Below, in pieces: positions 1 to 8,651 of a stretch of DNA of 32,877 bases. The translations under genes and the position numbers were made by a program. Within the stretch, counting starts at the first letter, position 1; each line of letters begins with the position of its first letter. The notes under the pieces were generated by a model. The model did no database searches, was not told the DNA's origin, and worked only from the letters and a program-made list of their open reading frames with translations. Origin of the DNA: DASSFG01 sp035547915 (lineage in GTDB: Bacteria > Planctomycetota > Planctomycetia > Pirellulales > JAICIG01); assembly GCA_035547915.1 (NCBI GenBank), contig DASZTS010000049.1:1-32877 (forward strand), given 5' to 3'.

Positions 1-1152
1 GTGCCAGCCGAAGATTTCGTCGTTCGGACCGCAGTGGGTGTCGGCGTTCCAGTTACAGCCGGTCGGACCGCCCAAAGGCAGAGCGTTGTTGTTGATCGCA
101 CGGATGACCGTCGACTTGACGGCAGTCGCGTCACCCGTGTAACCGACGATGTTGCCCGGAGGGCTGTTGTCGGTCAGACCCTGGTTCGGCGCACCATTGA
201 CACCGAAGCCGTTGTCCGGCTCGATCCAGCGCCAGAAGGCGCGGTTGGCTTCGCTGTTGGGCAGGTTGATGCCCATCGGGTCGGTGTACGCACCGGGCAT
301 GAACTCGTTGCGGCCCACGTCTTCGGCGTAAGCAATCGTCTTGCTCAGACCGTCGATGCACTGGGCCATCGTGCCGCCACCCGCGTGCAAACCACCGGTG
401 ACACGGAAGTTCGCGTTGTTCCAGGTCGTGTTGGTCGGGTCGATGTTGGTATAGACCGTGGCACCGTAGTCGGTGTAGGCATAACCGGACGAGTCAAGAC
501 CACTCTTCGGACGCAGCGGGTTCGTCGGGCAGAGGTAGGTGGGAACGACCTGGGTACCAGGCAGCAACATCGTCGGATTCGTCGCGATGGGCTGGTTCGC
601 CGTATCGTTGTAGTAATAACGGTTATCGACCGAGTCATACACTTCCTGCTGCTCGATGTAGGGCAGGATGAAGTACAACGGCGAGTAACCGCCGGGCGTC
701 GACTGCGTGCTGCCGTTCGGCGTCACGTTGCTTGCCAGGCCGTATCCAGCGACGTAGGTAAAGCCGTTCGCGGCGCCGTTGGCGACGTTGGAGTTGTACT
801 GCTGGACCGGCGCGTCGAACCAAGTCGAAGCATTGACGGCAGTGCCAGCCACGGTGGCGCCAGACCAACCCACCGAACCCGACGGATAGGCGGGTTGGGC
901 GAAGTCCGCCGGACTGTAGGCGGGCTTGAAGAAGTTCGTGCCTTCACCGGCCGACGGCAGGGTCTTCAGGTTGTCGTGGAACAAGTGGATACCCAAGCAG
1001 ATTTGCTTGAGGTTGTTGTTGCACGTGTTGCGGTTACCCGACTCACGGGCACGCTGCACGGCGGGCAACAGCAGAGCGACCAGCAAGCCGATGATGGCGA
1101 TGACCACCAACAGCTCGACCAGGGTAAAACCCTTGGACTTCGTTACTTTCAT
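1..1152 (-). CDS. DUF1559 pseudopilin-like protein, C-terminus cut by window edge
   Basis: The reading frame is open from 1152 to the left edge (384 codons, no stop). Residues 8-13 form a type IV prepilin cleavage site (G8, F9, E13 in GFTLVE), followed by a hydrophobic helix (about 9-30) and the CNNNLKQI segment typical of planctomycete DUF1559 proteins. The frame ends in DEIFGWH, just where the family's H-X9-DG motif begins, so only some tens of residues are probably missing. These proteins are secreted through a type II/IV-pilus-like route and are present in many paralogues; their exact role is unknown. I chose ATG 1152 because GGAG lies upstream of it; an in-frame ATG at 1170 has no ribosome site. 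The identity is secure from the motifs, the function is not known. Confidence 0.93.
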   Translation of the reverse strand, partial: MKVTKSKGFTLVELLVVIAIIGLLVALLLPAVQRARESGNRNTCNNNLKQICLGIHLFHDNLKTLPSAGEGTNFFKPAYSPADFAQPAYPSGSVGWSGATVAGTAVNASTWFDAPVQQYNSNVANGAANGFTYVAGYGLASNVTPNGSTQSTPGGYSPLYFILPYIEQQEVYDSVDNRYYYNDTANQPIATNPTMLLPGTQVVPTYLCPTNPLRPKSGLDSSGYAYTDYGATVYTNIDPTNTTWNNANFRVTGGLHAGGGTMAQCIDGLSKTIAYAEDVGRNEFMPGAYTDPMGINLPNSEANRAFWRWIEPDNGFGVNGAPNQGLTDNSPPGNIVGYTGDATAVKSTVIRAINNNALPLGGPTGCNWNADTHCGPNDEIFGWH

Positions 1153-1587
1153 GACTTTCGCTTTCTCCATGGAAACATGTAAACAAAAAACTGAAAACAC
1201 ACAAGCAAAGGTTGTTGACTTCTTAAAGAGACACCTCCCGTGTCTTTGCGGGCTCCTTCCGCGGGGCCGCTTGACTCCCACCAAGCGCTACGACCAAGTT
1301 GCTTCGCTCCTCGCACCTCCCCTCGCGTTTCTTGGACCACCGCCTCGAGTCACCGCAGGCCACTCCCGCAGGCGTCACCCGACTCAAGGCGGTCGGATTA
1401 TGGCAAACGAACGTGAGCTGTCTATCCCTGGCAACGTTAGATTTACATTAAAGCGATTCAAGGTTTCGCGGGGTTTTTAGAACGGGTGGATCCTCGTCGC
1501 CAAGCACTTCTGCCGTTGTGCGTTGCGAGAACCAACTCGGTCGGCGAAACCGCGCCGGACCAGTTCGAAAAGCCACTGCACGATGCT
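1153..1587. other. gene-free stretch upstream of the DUF1559 gene
   Basis: This 435-base stretch lies between two minus-strand genes. It presumably carries the promoter of the DUF1559 gene, but I see no convincing -35/-10 pair. A small hairpin (GACAC at 1230-1234, GTGTC at 1240-1244) lies about 80 bases upstream of the start. An AT-richer patch near 1440-1480 follows the end of the neighbouring zinc-ribbon gene and could hold its terminator, but no clear stem with a T-run is visible. No credible coding frame is present. Confidence 0.5.
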
Positions 1588-2448
1588 TTACGCTGCCGGT
1601 TCCGCGTCGGCCTCCTTGGGCTCCTCGGCGTTTTCCTCTTCGGGAGGTGGCTTAGGTGTCGCTTTCTTCTTGATCAGCCGCGACTCCTTGAGCATCTTTT
1701 CACCATCGAGCCAGAATTCGCCCGTCTCCGTCTCGCTCCAGATCAATTCGATCTCGCCCGACTGCTTCTCGGGCACGGCGATATCTACCTTGGTGCGCAC
1801 CGTCATGATGGGAGTCGTTTTCTCGTAACGCAGAAGCTGCTTCCGTACGGCTCCCAGATTTACTTGGATGCTCTCGGGGTCGGCATCGCTCCAATCAGCG
1901 GGCCGTTGCTTGTCGTACCATTTGCCCAGGTCGCCACCGGTCCTCTTGGCCGCCAGCCGTTTAAGCGTCGACCATTCCCCTTTGGCGAAGGCCTTCCCGG
2001 CGAGCAACGCACGGTCGCTCAGCTCGCCGGGCAGTGGTTCGGCGGGCTCCAAGAGCCTTACGGCACCGTACGCCAAGGCCAGCCCAAAAATGCCCAACAC
2101 CACCCACTTGGCCGCCGGGGGAAGGCCCTGGAAACGCTTTTCCACCCACGTCGGCTGCTCTTCCACCGGCGCCGCCGTATGACTGACCGGAACGGCATCT
2201 GCCGGGCGCTCACCGGCCACCGTGCCGTCGCGCGTGACGTGGAATACCTGATTGCATTCTTTGCAGTGAAATGTCTGGTCGAGCCGCGAAATATTCACCT
2301 TGCCCTGGAAACCACAATTCGGGCATTCGATCGGCAAATACTTGTAAACGCCCTTGCCTTCGCGGGCCTCCGAAGCCCCAGGCGCTGACTTCGGTGCACC
2401 TGTGTTCTTCGGGCCGGGCGGCGGCGATGGAGGCGCTGGATCTGGCAC
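1588..2448 (-). CDS. zinc-ribbon, single-TM membrane protein of unknown function
   Basis: The protein has 286 residues. After a Pro/Ala-rich N-terminus comes a zinc ribbon with Cys 42, 45, 62 and 65 (CPNC and CKEC), a linker, one membrane helix at about 113-132, and a C-terminal domain of about 150 residues that I do not recognise. The tail is Glu/Ala/Pro-rich. The ribbon resembles the MJ0042-type finger common at the N-terminus of planctomycete membrane proteins; it may bind metal or nucleic acid or act as a structural knuckle. A TGA lies a few codons upstream, so the GTG at 2448 is the first possible start; it has no clear ribosome site. Another zinc-ribbon/TM protein lies at 3637-4560. No function is claimed. 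Confidence 0.82.
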   Translation of the reverse strand: MPDPAPPSPPPGPKNTGAPKSAPGASEAREGKGVYKYLPIECPNCGFQGKVNISRLDQTFHCKECNQVFHVTRDGTVAGERPADAVPVSHTAAPVEEQPTWVEKRFQGLPPAAKWVVLGIFGLALAYGAVRLLEPAEPLPGELSDRALLAGKAFAKGEWSTLKRLAAKRTGGDLGKWYDKQRPADWSDADPESIQVNLGAVRKQLLRYEKTTPIMTVRTKVDIAVPEKQSGEIELIWSETETGEFWLDGEKMLKESRLIKKKATPKPPPEEENAEEPKEADAEPAA

Positions 2449-2513
2449 GTCGCACTCGCGAGGAACGGATCAAATAAAACGGCCTTGCCCGCACCATCGT
2501 TGACGAACCGGCA

Positions 2514-2566
2514 AGGGTCTATACGAACCGACGCTTCAACGGCCAAGCATCCCGCCGATAGACCCT
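2514..2566. repeat. 9-bp inverted repeat in intergenic region
   Basis: AGGGTCTAT at 2514-2522 pairs perfectly with ATAGACCCT at 2558-2566, with 35 bases between. It lies upstream of the zinc-ribbon gene that starts at 2448 on the minus strand, so it could be a regulatory site or part of the leader structure. Nothing else marks its role. Confidence 0.4.
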
Positions 2567-2652
2567 GCTGAAACTAATGCTCGATTGCTAAGAAGGCATT
2601 CGCCACACATTAGAAAAGCATTAGCATGACACCGCTCCGCTTGCTGTACCCC

Positions 2653-2673
2653 TCGAAATGTGGCTCATTTCGA
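2653..2673 (-). terminator. hairpin downstream of the 2713-3468 gene
   Basis: A perfect 8-bp stem (TCGAAATG at 2653-2660, CATTTCGA at 2666-2673) encloses a 5-base loop, about 40 bases past the stop codon of the minus-strand gene ending at 2713. No T-run follows on the minus strand, so factor-independent termination is uncertain. It may serve as an RNA-stabilising 3' hairpin instead. Confidence 0.35.
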
Positions 2674-2712
2674 TAAACGGCGCGGCGAGAACGTCGCAAA
2701 CGGGCTGGCGAA

Positions 2713-3468
2713 TCAAACGGCGTCGCCCGACTCTTGCAACGCGTCCGGTGGGCTCGACAAGATCTTGAAGGTCGACACCTCCCAGCTCCAACTCCGGTTC
2801 ATAATGTCGAACCTCTTCGTGACAGTGAGTTGCACGAAGAAGCTGATCGTTTCTTGCTCTCGCTTGAGCGTGACCGCATACACGTCGATGATCGTCCGTG
2901 TGTCTTCGCTGGTTTCGCTGGCAACGTTGCGGAAATAGCGGACGTGCGCGGTCTTTCCCAGGTTGAGCAAGACGTGCACTGCCGGTTGCTCCAGGAACCA
3001 ATTCATGTCACGCTTGCCCCATCTTGCGGCGTAATAACCGGGCACGGACTCACCCACGTTGACGCGTTTCCAGCGTGGACGCGTCCACTGGTGAGCCACA
3101 TCGGGATGATTCTCACGGAGCGCCTCGAACCAACCGCGAGCCGCCTCCATCGCTTGGGCGCGGTCGACCCGTTCGTACCCTAAGGGAACGAACGGAGCGG
3201 AGAGGCCGAAGATCAACGCCAGAGCAAGCCCTGCCAACGCGAGCGGACGGCCGGTCAGAGCGGGCCATTCACGGTGGATCTTGCGAAGCGCCAACCAATT
3301 GACGACGACGGCGACCACCGAGATGAGGCAAAAAACCACGTTCTCCAAGGCCAGCAGACTCAGCGCGCCTAGGACCAGTCCCGTCACGGCCAAAGCGCTT
3401 ACCGCGCGGTAGTCGCTGGCACCGTCCTCGATCGCGATCGGTTCTTCGATTTCCGTCAAGATGCTCAT
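2713..3468 (-). CDS. DUF4190-like three-helix membrane protein with soluble C-domain
   Basis: With the start at ATG 3468 the protein has 251 residues. Residues 22-41, 43-62 and 75-96 are hydrophobic helices, and the motif 'ALAVTGLVLGALSLL' plus 'ALRKIHR' between helices 2 and 3 resembles the DUF4190 family seen in many planctomycete proteins. The C-terminal 150 residues form a soluble, probably extracytoplasmic domain that I do not recognise. GGGAG sits just before ATG 3468, although the spacing is short. An in-frame ATG at 3510 with a weaker GAGAG upstream would add 14 residues. The gene diverges from 3637, so the promoters of both should lie in 3469-3636. Function unknown. Confidence 0.82.
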   Translation of the reverse strand: MSILTEIEEPIAIEDGASDYRAVSALAVTGLVLGALSLLALENVVFCLISVVAVVVNWLALRKIHREWPALTGRPLALAGLALALIFGLSAPFVPLGYERVDRAQAMEAARGWFEALRENHPDVAHQWTRPRWKRVNVGESVPGYYAARWGKRDMNWFLEQPAVHVLLNLGKTAHVRYFRNVASETSEDTRTIIDVYAVTLKREQETISFFVQLTVTKRFDIMNRSWSWEVSTFKILSSPPDALQESGDAV

Positions 3469-3636
3469 GGGCTCCCAAACTGCCACAAAATGGACCGGGT
3501 TGGCTATCATTATTGAATCTCTCTATGTGGAGCGGAAGGTCGCTCATGCATTCTTAACAATCGTCGCACCAAGCGTTGTCTGTTCCGGATTGCGGGGGCG
3601 GGGTCGACCAGTTACCATCGCGCATCGCAAGCCCTC

Positions 3637-4560
3637 ATGGAAACTCGTTGCGAACACTGCCGACAAGATTGCTGGGTCGAAGACGCTCTGGCGGGCGAAG
3701 AAGTCCTTTGCCCTTGGTGTGAGCGGACGTTCATAGCCAAAGAAGCCGAAGAACGGCTGGCCGGGTTGCGGGATCTCGTCGAGTCGCTATTGACCGAGAT
3801 CCAACCCGAGCCGGCCACCAAGGGACCGGAGGAAACGCAGTCGGTCGCCGCGCGACCTGCTCGGCGCCGCGCAAAGAGCCGACCGCAGAGTCGCTTGGTT
3901 CAGCACCTGCTCGGTTTGGCCTTCGTTTCGGCCGTTGCCGTCGTGGTCGCCATCGGAGTGTGGATGTGGGCCGAACGCCGGTCGTCGGGCTGGCAAGCGG
4001 CAAGCATGGATCCCGCTTCGGCCAACTACGTCGAGTGGAAGGCCGATCCATCGTTGGTCGACCAACTTGGCGAGTTTCGGGGCATAGATCACTTTCAGTT
4101 CCGTCCGCCGAAGTCGTTTTCGCGTTGGACCGTGCTCCCCGACCCCGGTTGGCTTCCGCGCAACGGCCACTACACCGGCCTGCGCTTCCAAGGTTCGCAG
4201 GGCGAGCGGGCCGAACTGTACTGCTCGGTCGTGACCTTTCCCCCCGACTCCCCGATGCAAGGGGGTCTCGAACACGGCTTGAACCGCTTTTACGAATGGC
4301 TGGGTTACCACGCGGCCGTGGGCGATCTGTCTCGCGGCGACTCGGAATTGGGCGTATTGAACGGACGAAACTGTATCCGCGCGGCCTTCTTTTGTCGCCT
4401 CCGCCGACGTGAGTCGTTGCGAGGCGATGCACGCGAGGGCATCGTCTACGTCCTGATCGACCAGGGGCGGCAGATCACTCTCTACACGTTGTGCGATCCG
4501 CAATTGCAGGACGAGCACAATTTGATGGGAGCCTCCTTGCTCACTTGGCAGGAAAAATGA
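3637..4560 (+). CDS. zinc-ribbon, single-TM membrane protein of unknown function
   Basis: The protein has 307 residues. Cys 5, 8, 25 and 28 (CEHC and CPWC) form an N-terminal zinc ribbon. A charged linker with an Arg-rich stretch (residues 75-86) precedes one membrane helix at about 91-111. The remaining 195 residues should lie outside the cytoplasm and include motifs such as 'FRPPKSFSRW' and 'YCSVVTFPP'; I do not recognise this domain. The stop codon overlaps the next start (ATGA at 4557-4560), so it is likely translated together with the first TMTC-like gene. The plan (ribbon, TM, outer domain) matches the protein at 1588-2448, but the sequences are not obviously similar. Function unknown. 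Confidence 0.85.
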   Translation: METRCEHCRQDCWVEDALAGEEVLCPWCERTFIAKEAEERLAGLRDLVESLLTEIQPEPATKGPEETQSVAARPARRRAKSRPQSRLVQHLLGLAFVSAVAVVVAIGVWMWAERRSSGWQAASMDPASANYVEWKADPSLVDQLGEFRGIDHFQFRPPKSFSRWTVLPDPGWLPRNGHYTGLRFQGSQGERAELYCSVVTFPPDSPMQGGLEHGLNRFYEWLGYHAAVGDLSRGDSELGVLNGRNCIRAAFFCRLRRRESLRGDAREGIVYVLIDQGRQITLYTLCDPQLQDEHNLMGASLLTWQEK

Positions 4561-6548
4561 AGGAACCAGCAGCGCCCGTGGCTCCTTCTTCCAGGGGCGG
4601 CTCGATGAGCGCTCGTCATGTGTTCGTCGTCGTGGCGATCATTTCGGCGGCCACTCTCGCGGCTTACGGCGATGGCTTTCGCGGCCCTTTCGTCTTCGAC
4701 GATATTCCGGCCATCGTTGAAAATCCCACGATCCGACAACTCTGGCCCCTGTCGACGGTCTTGTCGCCACCCCGCAGCACCACGGTCGCGGGCCGGCCCC
4801 TGGTCAACTTGTCGCTGGCCGCCAACTACGCGATTGGCCGCAGTAGCGTATGGGGCTATCACGTCCTGAACCTGGCGATACACCTGTTGGCAGCCCTGAT
4901 CTTGTTCGACCTGATACGGCGCACGCTCGCCGTGTATGCGCCCGCGGACGATCGATGGGCGCCGATCGCGATCGCCTGCGCGGCCGCGCTCTGGTGGGCG
5001 GTCCATCCCTTGCAGACCGCGGCCGTTACCTACCTCGTACAGCGCGCCGAGTCGTTGTGTGGTTTGTTCTATCTGGCAACGCTTTACTTTCTGTTGCGCG
5101 GCGCGCGGGCTGCGCGCCCCGAGGGCTGGTATGCCGCGTCGGCCCTGGCGTGCTGGATGGGCATGGCGACGAAGGAAGTCATGGCAACCGCGCCACTGGT
5201 TGCGCTGGCTTATGATCGGACCTTCCTGGCGGGTTCGTTTCGCCAGGCTTGGCGAGAGCGCCGGAGGTTGTACGCCATGCTCGCGGCCAGTTGGCTGTTG
5301 ATGGCCTACCTTGTGCTCGGCACGGGTGGTAGGAGCGGTTCGGCGGGCTTCGACCATAACATCACGCCCGTCCGCTACGCCGCCACGCAGGCCGGCGCGA
5401 TCTTGCATTACCTGCGACTGTCGATCTGGCCGGAGCCACTGGTCTTCGACTATGGCCGCCACACGGTATCCGGCCTAAGTGATGCGTGGCCGCAAGTCTC
5501 TGTGGTGATTGCCTTACTGCTGGCGGCCGCGATGGCTTGGCGCCGCTGGCCCGCGCTCGGATTCCTAGGCGTGGCATTCTTCGTCGTGCTCGCCCCCAGT
5601 TCCAGTTTCGTGCCGGTCGTTACGCAGACCGTGGCCGAGCATCGCATGTACCTGCCGCTGGCGGCCGTCTGCGCGATACTCGCGAGCGCGGGCTATGCTC
5701 TCAGCCAGCGTGTGGTTACGCCCCGAGGCCCGAAGACGAAAGTCGGCGAGAGACTTCCCCGAGCCTATTTGGTGTGCGCGTCGGCAATTGCTGCGCTGCT
5801 GGGCTGGCAGACATGGAACCGCAACGACGACTATCGTTCCGAGGCTTCGATCTGGGCCGACACGGTGGCCAAGGTGCCCGACAACGCGCGGGCTTGGGTC
5901 AATCTGGCCCGCACCGACTACAACACTGGCGACGTCGGCGGAGCATTGGAAAAGCTAGATCGGGCCGCCGAACTCGATCCCGACGACGTCGACGTGTTCA
6001 TCAATCGGGGTTTCGCCCTGCAAGGTGCAGGACGACTCGCAGCAGCGATCCGAGATTTCGATCGCGCGATCGAGTTGCAACCGACCGCTGCCGGACACTA
6101 CTATCGGCGCGCGGTCGCCCGCGTGTTGGCGGGGCAATCCGAAGAGGCGATCGCCGACTACCAGAAGGCACTCGACTTGCGGCCCGATTACGCGCAGGCT
6201 TGGTACGACCTGGCCAACCTGTACCGGGACGCAGATCATCTGGACGCGGCCGTGCAGTGTTATGGCCGGGCCATCGCTGCGGCCCCTGGCTTTGTCAACG
6301 CTTGGAAGAACCGCGCCGCCGCCTTGGGGCAATTGCGCCGGTACGCAGAAGCGATCGACGACTGTAACCAGGCGCTCGCCCTATCGCCTCGGTCGCGGGA
6401 TATCTACCAGAACCGGGCAATCTTTCATTACCGGTCGGGGCAGCCGGACGCGGCGCGCAACGACTTGCAAATCTTTGCTCGATTGGGCGGACAACCCGAC
6501 GCCGAGTTGGCGCGGCAACTCGGTTTGACCTCTCCGAACCGCCCGTGA
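4557..6548 (+). CDS. TMTC-like GT-C membrane protein with TPR domain (array member 1)
   Basis: The protein has 663 residues. A first membrane helix (about 20-37) is followed by an outer loop with 'FVFDDIPAIVENP' (Asp48-Asp49), the acidic motif of GT-C glycosyltransferases such as eukaryotic TMTC O-mannosyltransferases. A second motif, 'HPLQTAAVTYLVQRAESL', matches the TMTC 'HP-x-x-T-x-AV...RAD' region. Roughly ten helices follow, then about six TPRs at residues 440-655. The family moves a sugar from a polyprenyl-phosphate carrier to an extracytoplasmic acceptor; the donor and acceptor here are unknown. The start at 4557 is supported by AGGA upstream and by the ATGA overlap with the previous gene; ATG 4605 is possible. 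It is more distant from members 2-4 than they are from each other. Confidence 0.85.
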   Translation: MKEPAAPVAPSSRGGSMSARHVFVVVAIISAATLAAYGDGFRGPFVFDDIPAIVENPTIRQLWPLSTVLSPPRSTTVAGRPLVNLSLAANYAIGRSSVWGYHVLNLAIHLLAALILFDLIRRTLAVYAPADDRWAPIAIACAAALWWAVHPLQTAAVTYLVQRAESLCGLFYLATLYFLLRGARAARPEGWYAASALACWMGMATKEVMATAPLVALAYDRTFLAGSFRQAWRERRRLYAMLAASWLLMAYLVLGTGGRSGSAGFDHNITPVRYAATQAGAILHYLRLSIWPEPLVFDYGRHTVSGLSDAWPQVSVVIALLLAAAMAWRRWPALGFLGVAFFVVLAPSSSFVPVVTQTVAEHRMYLPLAAVCAILASAGYALSQRVVTPRGPKTKVGERLPRAYLVCASAIAALLGWQTWNRNDDYRSEASIWADTVAKVPDNARAWVNLARTDYNTGDVGGALEKLDRAAELDPDDVDVFINRGFALQGAGRLAAAIRDFDRAIELQPTAAGHYYRRAVARVLAGQSEEAIADYQKALDLRPDYAQAWYDLANLYRDADHLDAAVQCYGRAIAAAPGFVNAWKNRAAALGQLRRYAEAIDDCNQALALSPRSRDIYQNRAIFHYRSGQPDAARNDLQIFARLGGQPDAELARQLGLTSPNRP

Positions 6549-6814
6549 GGCGTCGCCCGCCGAACGCGCCTCTTCTCGTCGCCGCGGGTGACTATTTCGC
6601 CACGGCGGTTTTACGGCTGATCCGGGCGGCGCGTTGAGCCTGATCGCGCCGTGGGCCGAACCGAGCGGCATCGCATCCCGCAGGCGCATGCTGGATTTAG
6701 TTAGATTAAAAGTTAATATCCTCTCTTTTTTAGTCTCGACCGTATCGATGTGCTTGTGGAAAATATTTCCGAGTAAGCAAGGCTTGCCATTCCTGGGGCA
6801 GCGGAACCGCGCGA
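6549..6814 (+). promoter_or_regulatory. AT-rich leader before array member 2
   Basis: This 266-base gap is the only sizeable break within the four-gene array. Its second half (about 6690-6785) is clearly AT-richer than its surroundings, with a T-run at 6725-6730 and a short dyad (GGAAA and TTTCC around ATA). That suits a promoter for the 6815 gene. I could not fix a convincing -35/-10 pair, so the assignment rests on composition and position. Confidence 0.4.
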
Positions 6815-8611
6815 ATGCCATTCAACGGACTGCTCCGGTTGTGGGATCGCGCTCCGCGTGCGCTGGTCAGCGGCGGTTTGATCGTGGCGACGGTCGTTCT
6901 GTTTTCACGCGTCTTCGTTTGCGAGTTCATCAATTTCGATGATCCGCTGTACGTGACCGAGAATCACCACGTGCGCACCGGTTGGACGCCGGAAAACGTC
7001 GCCTGGTCGTTCACCACCGTCGAGACCGGGAACTGGTTCCCGCTGACCTGGCTCTCGTTGCAGTTCGACAATACGCTCTTCGGAACGAACGCCACCGCCT
7101 ATCACGCCGTCAACCTGGCACTGCACGTCGCCAACGGTGTGCTGCTCTTCTGGGCGTTATGGTCAATGACCGGCGCGCTCGCGCCGAGTGCCGGTGTGGC
7201 CCTGCTGTTCGCCATCCATCCCTTACACGTCGAATCGGTGGCGTGGGTTTCTGAGCGTAAAGACGTCCTCAGTACGTTCTTTTGGATGTTGGCGCTGATT
7301 GCCTACGTCCGCTACGCCGAACGGCGCTCGCTGAGTCGCTACGCGGCCGTGTTCGTCCTGTTCGCGAGCGGCCTGTGCGCCAAGTCGATGCTTGTCACGT
7401 TCCCCTGTACGCTGCTGTTGCTCGATTTTTGGCCGTTGCGGAGATGTGTGTGGTTTTCCGAAAAAGACCCGCCAGTCGTACCTGTCGACCCACAGTTCGC
7501 CCGAACGTCGATCGGCTGGCTGATTTTGGAAAAGGTGCCTCTGATTGCTCTGAGCGCGGTGTTCAGCGTGATCGCGTTCCAGGCGCAAGCTCGCGGTCAC
7601 GCCGTCTCATCGACGGATCTTATTCCTTGGGAATACCGCTGGATGAACGCCGCGCAGGCGTGCGTTGCCTATCTCTGGAAATCGCTCTGCCCGCTGGAGT
7701 TGGCGATCGTCTACCCCCATCCGCTGCGAAACCAGTCGCCCGTCCTGGCGCTCGCGGCGGCAGCCCTGCTGGCCGCGGCGACTCTTTGCATCGCCAGGCG
7801 GTGGAGGCGCCAGCCGTATCTGGCGGTCGGCTGGTGCTGGTACTTGGGCACGCTCGTACCCGTCATCGGCATCGTGCAAGTCGGCGCACAGGCCATGGCC
7901 GATCGATACACCTACGTGCCGCTGATCGGCATCTTCATCGCGTGGGCGTGGTCACTTTCCGAGTTGGTTCAGAAGCGGCAAGTTTCGCCCCGGCTGGCGG
8001 GCGTGCTGTCGGCCGCTGCCTTCCTGTCGTTCGGGGCGTGTACCTGGAACCAGGTCGGCTATTGGCGCAACGACGTGATCGTCTGGCAACATTCGATCGA
8101 GGTGACCGGCCCGAATTGGCAAGCTTGCCATTGTCTCGGAGACGCCTTGTTGTGGCGAGGCTTGCCGCGCGAGGCCCTTCCGCATCTGGTCGAAGTCGTT
8201 AAACTTGCTCCCGATCTCGACACAGGCCATTGTAGTTTGGGCACCGCGCTCATGATATCGGGAAATCCGTCGGCGGCGCTGGTCGAGTTGGAGCACGCCG
8301 TGCGGTTGAATCCGCAGAACGCCGACGCACACCAGAACTTGGCTTTATTGCTAGACGGCGGCGGGCGCTCTGCCGAGGCCGTCGGCCACCTGCAATATGC
8401 CTTGCAAGTGCAGCCGGCGTTGTGGAAAGCGCACCTCCTGCTCGCCGAGATCCTGAAACGGCAGGGAGAACTTGCCGACGCCGACCGCCATGTGCGGCAG
8501 GCATTGATGATAAACCCCCAAGCGCTCGAAGACCTCAAACAACTGTCTGCGCGGCAACAACCCCCAAGTCCGCCCTCGCTCGAAGGCCAAGCTACCCGCC
8601 GCGAGCTTTGA
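6815..8611 (+). CDS. TMTC-like GT-C membrane protein with TPR domain (array member 2)
   Basis: The protein has 598 residues. Helix 1 (about 16-36) leads to the outer-loop motif 'NFDDPLYVTEN' (Asp42-Asp43). It is followed by 'NWFPLTWLS', 'HPLHVESVAWVSERKD' and 'DRYTYVPLIG', blocks shared with members 3 and 4 and typical of bacterial TPR/GT-C proteins. About ten helices fill residues 15-415, then about four TPRs occupy 430-575. The probable job is extracytoplasmic transfer of a lipid-linked sugar, with the TPR side binding the acceptor or partners; this is inferred from the fold. ATG 6815 has only a weak ribosome site. The gene follows a 266-base gap, so it may start its own transcript with the next two genes. 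Confidence 0.86.
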   Translation: MPFNGLLRLWDRAPRALVSGGLIVATVVLFSRVFVCEFINFDDPLYVTENHHVRTGWTPENVAWSFTTVETGNWFPLTWLSLQFDNTLFGTNATAYHAVNLALHVANGVLLFWALWSMTGALAPSAGVALLFAIHPLHVESVAWVSERKDVLSTFFWMLALIAYVRYAERRSLSRYAAVFVLFASGLCAKSMLVTFPCTLLLLDFWPLRRCVWFSEKDPPVVPVDPQFARTSIGWLILEKVPLIALSAVFSVIAFQAQARGHAVSSTDLIPWEYRWMNAAQACVAYLWKSLCPLELAIVYPHPLRNQSPVLALAAAALLAAATLCIARRWRRQPYLAVGWCWYLGTLVPVIGIVQVGAQAMADRYTYVPLIGIFIAWAWSLSELVQKRQVSPRLAGVLSAAAFLSFGACTWNQVGYWRNDVIVWQHSIEVTGPNWQACHCLGDALLWRGLPREALPHLVEVVKLAPDLDTGHCSLGTALMISGNPSAALVELEHAVRLNPQNADAHQNLALLLDGGGRSAEAVGHLQYALQVQPALWKAHLLLAEILKRQGELADADRHVRQALMINPQALEDLKQLSARQQPPSPPSLEGQATRREL

Positions 8612-8651
8612 CCAGTGCTTGCTCGAACGACCTCAGACCGAGCGTGAAGAG

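Noticed and set aside
1..1182. Plus-strand open frame through the left edge
   Set aside because: It mirrors the DUF1559 gene on the minus strand, which has the prepilin motif and family signature. The plus product is Arg/Val-rich without a domain.
1486..2388. Plus-strand frame of 300 codons
   Set aside because: Antisense to the zinc-ribbon protein at 1588-2448, whose two CxxC pairs and TM helix are better support.
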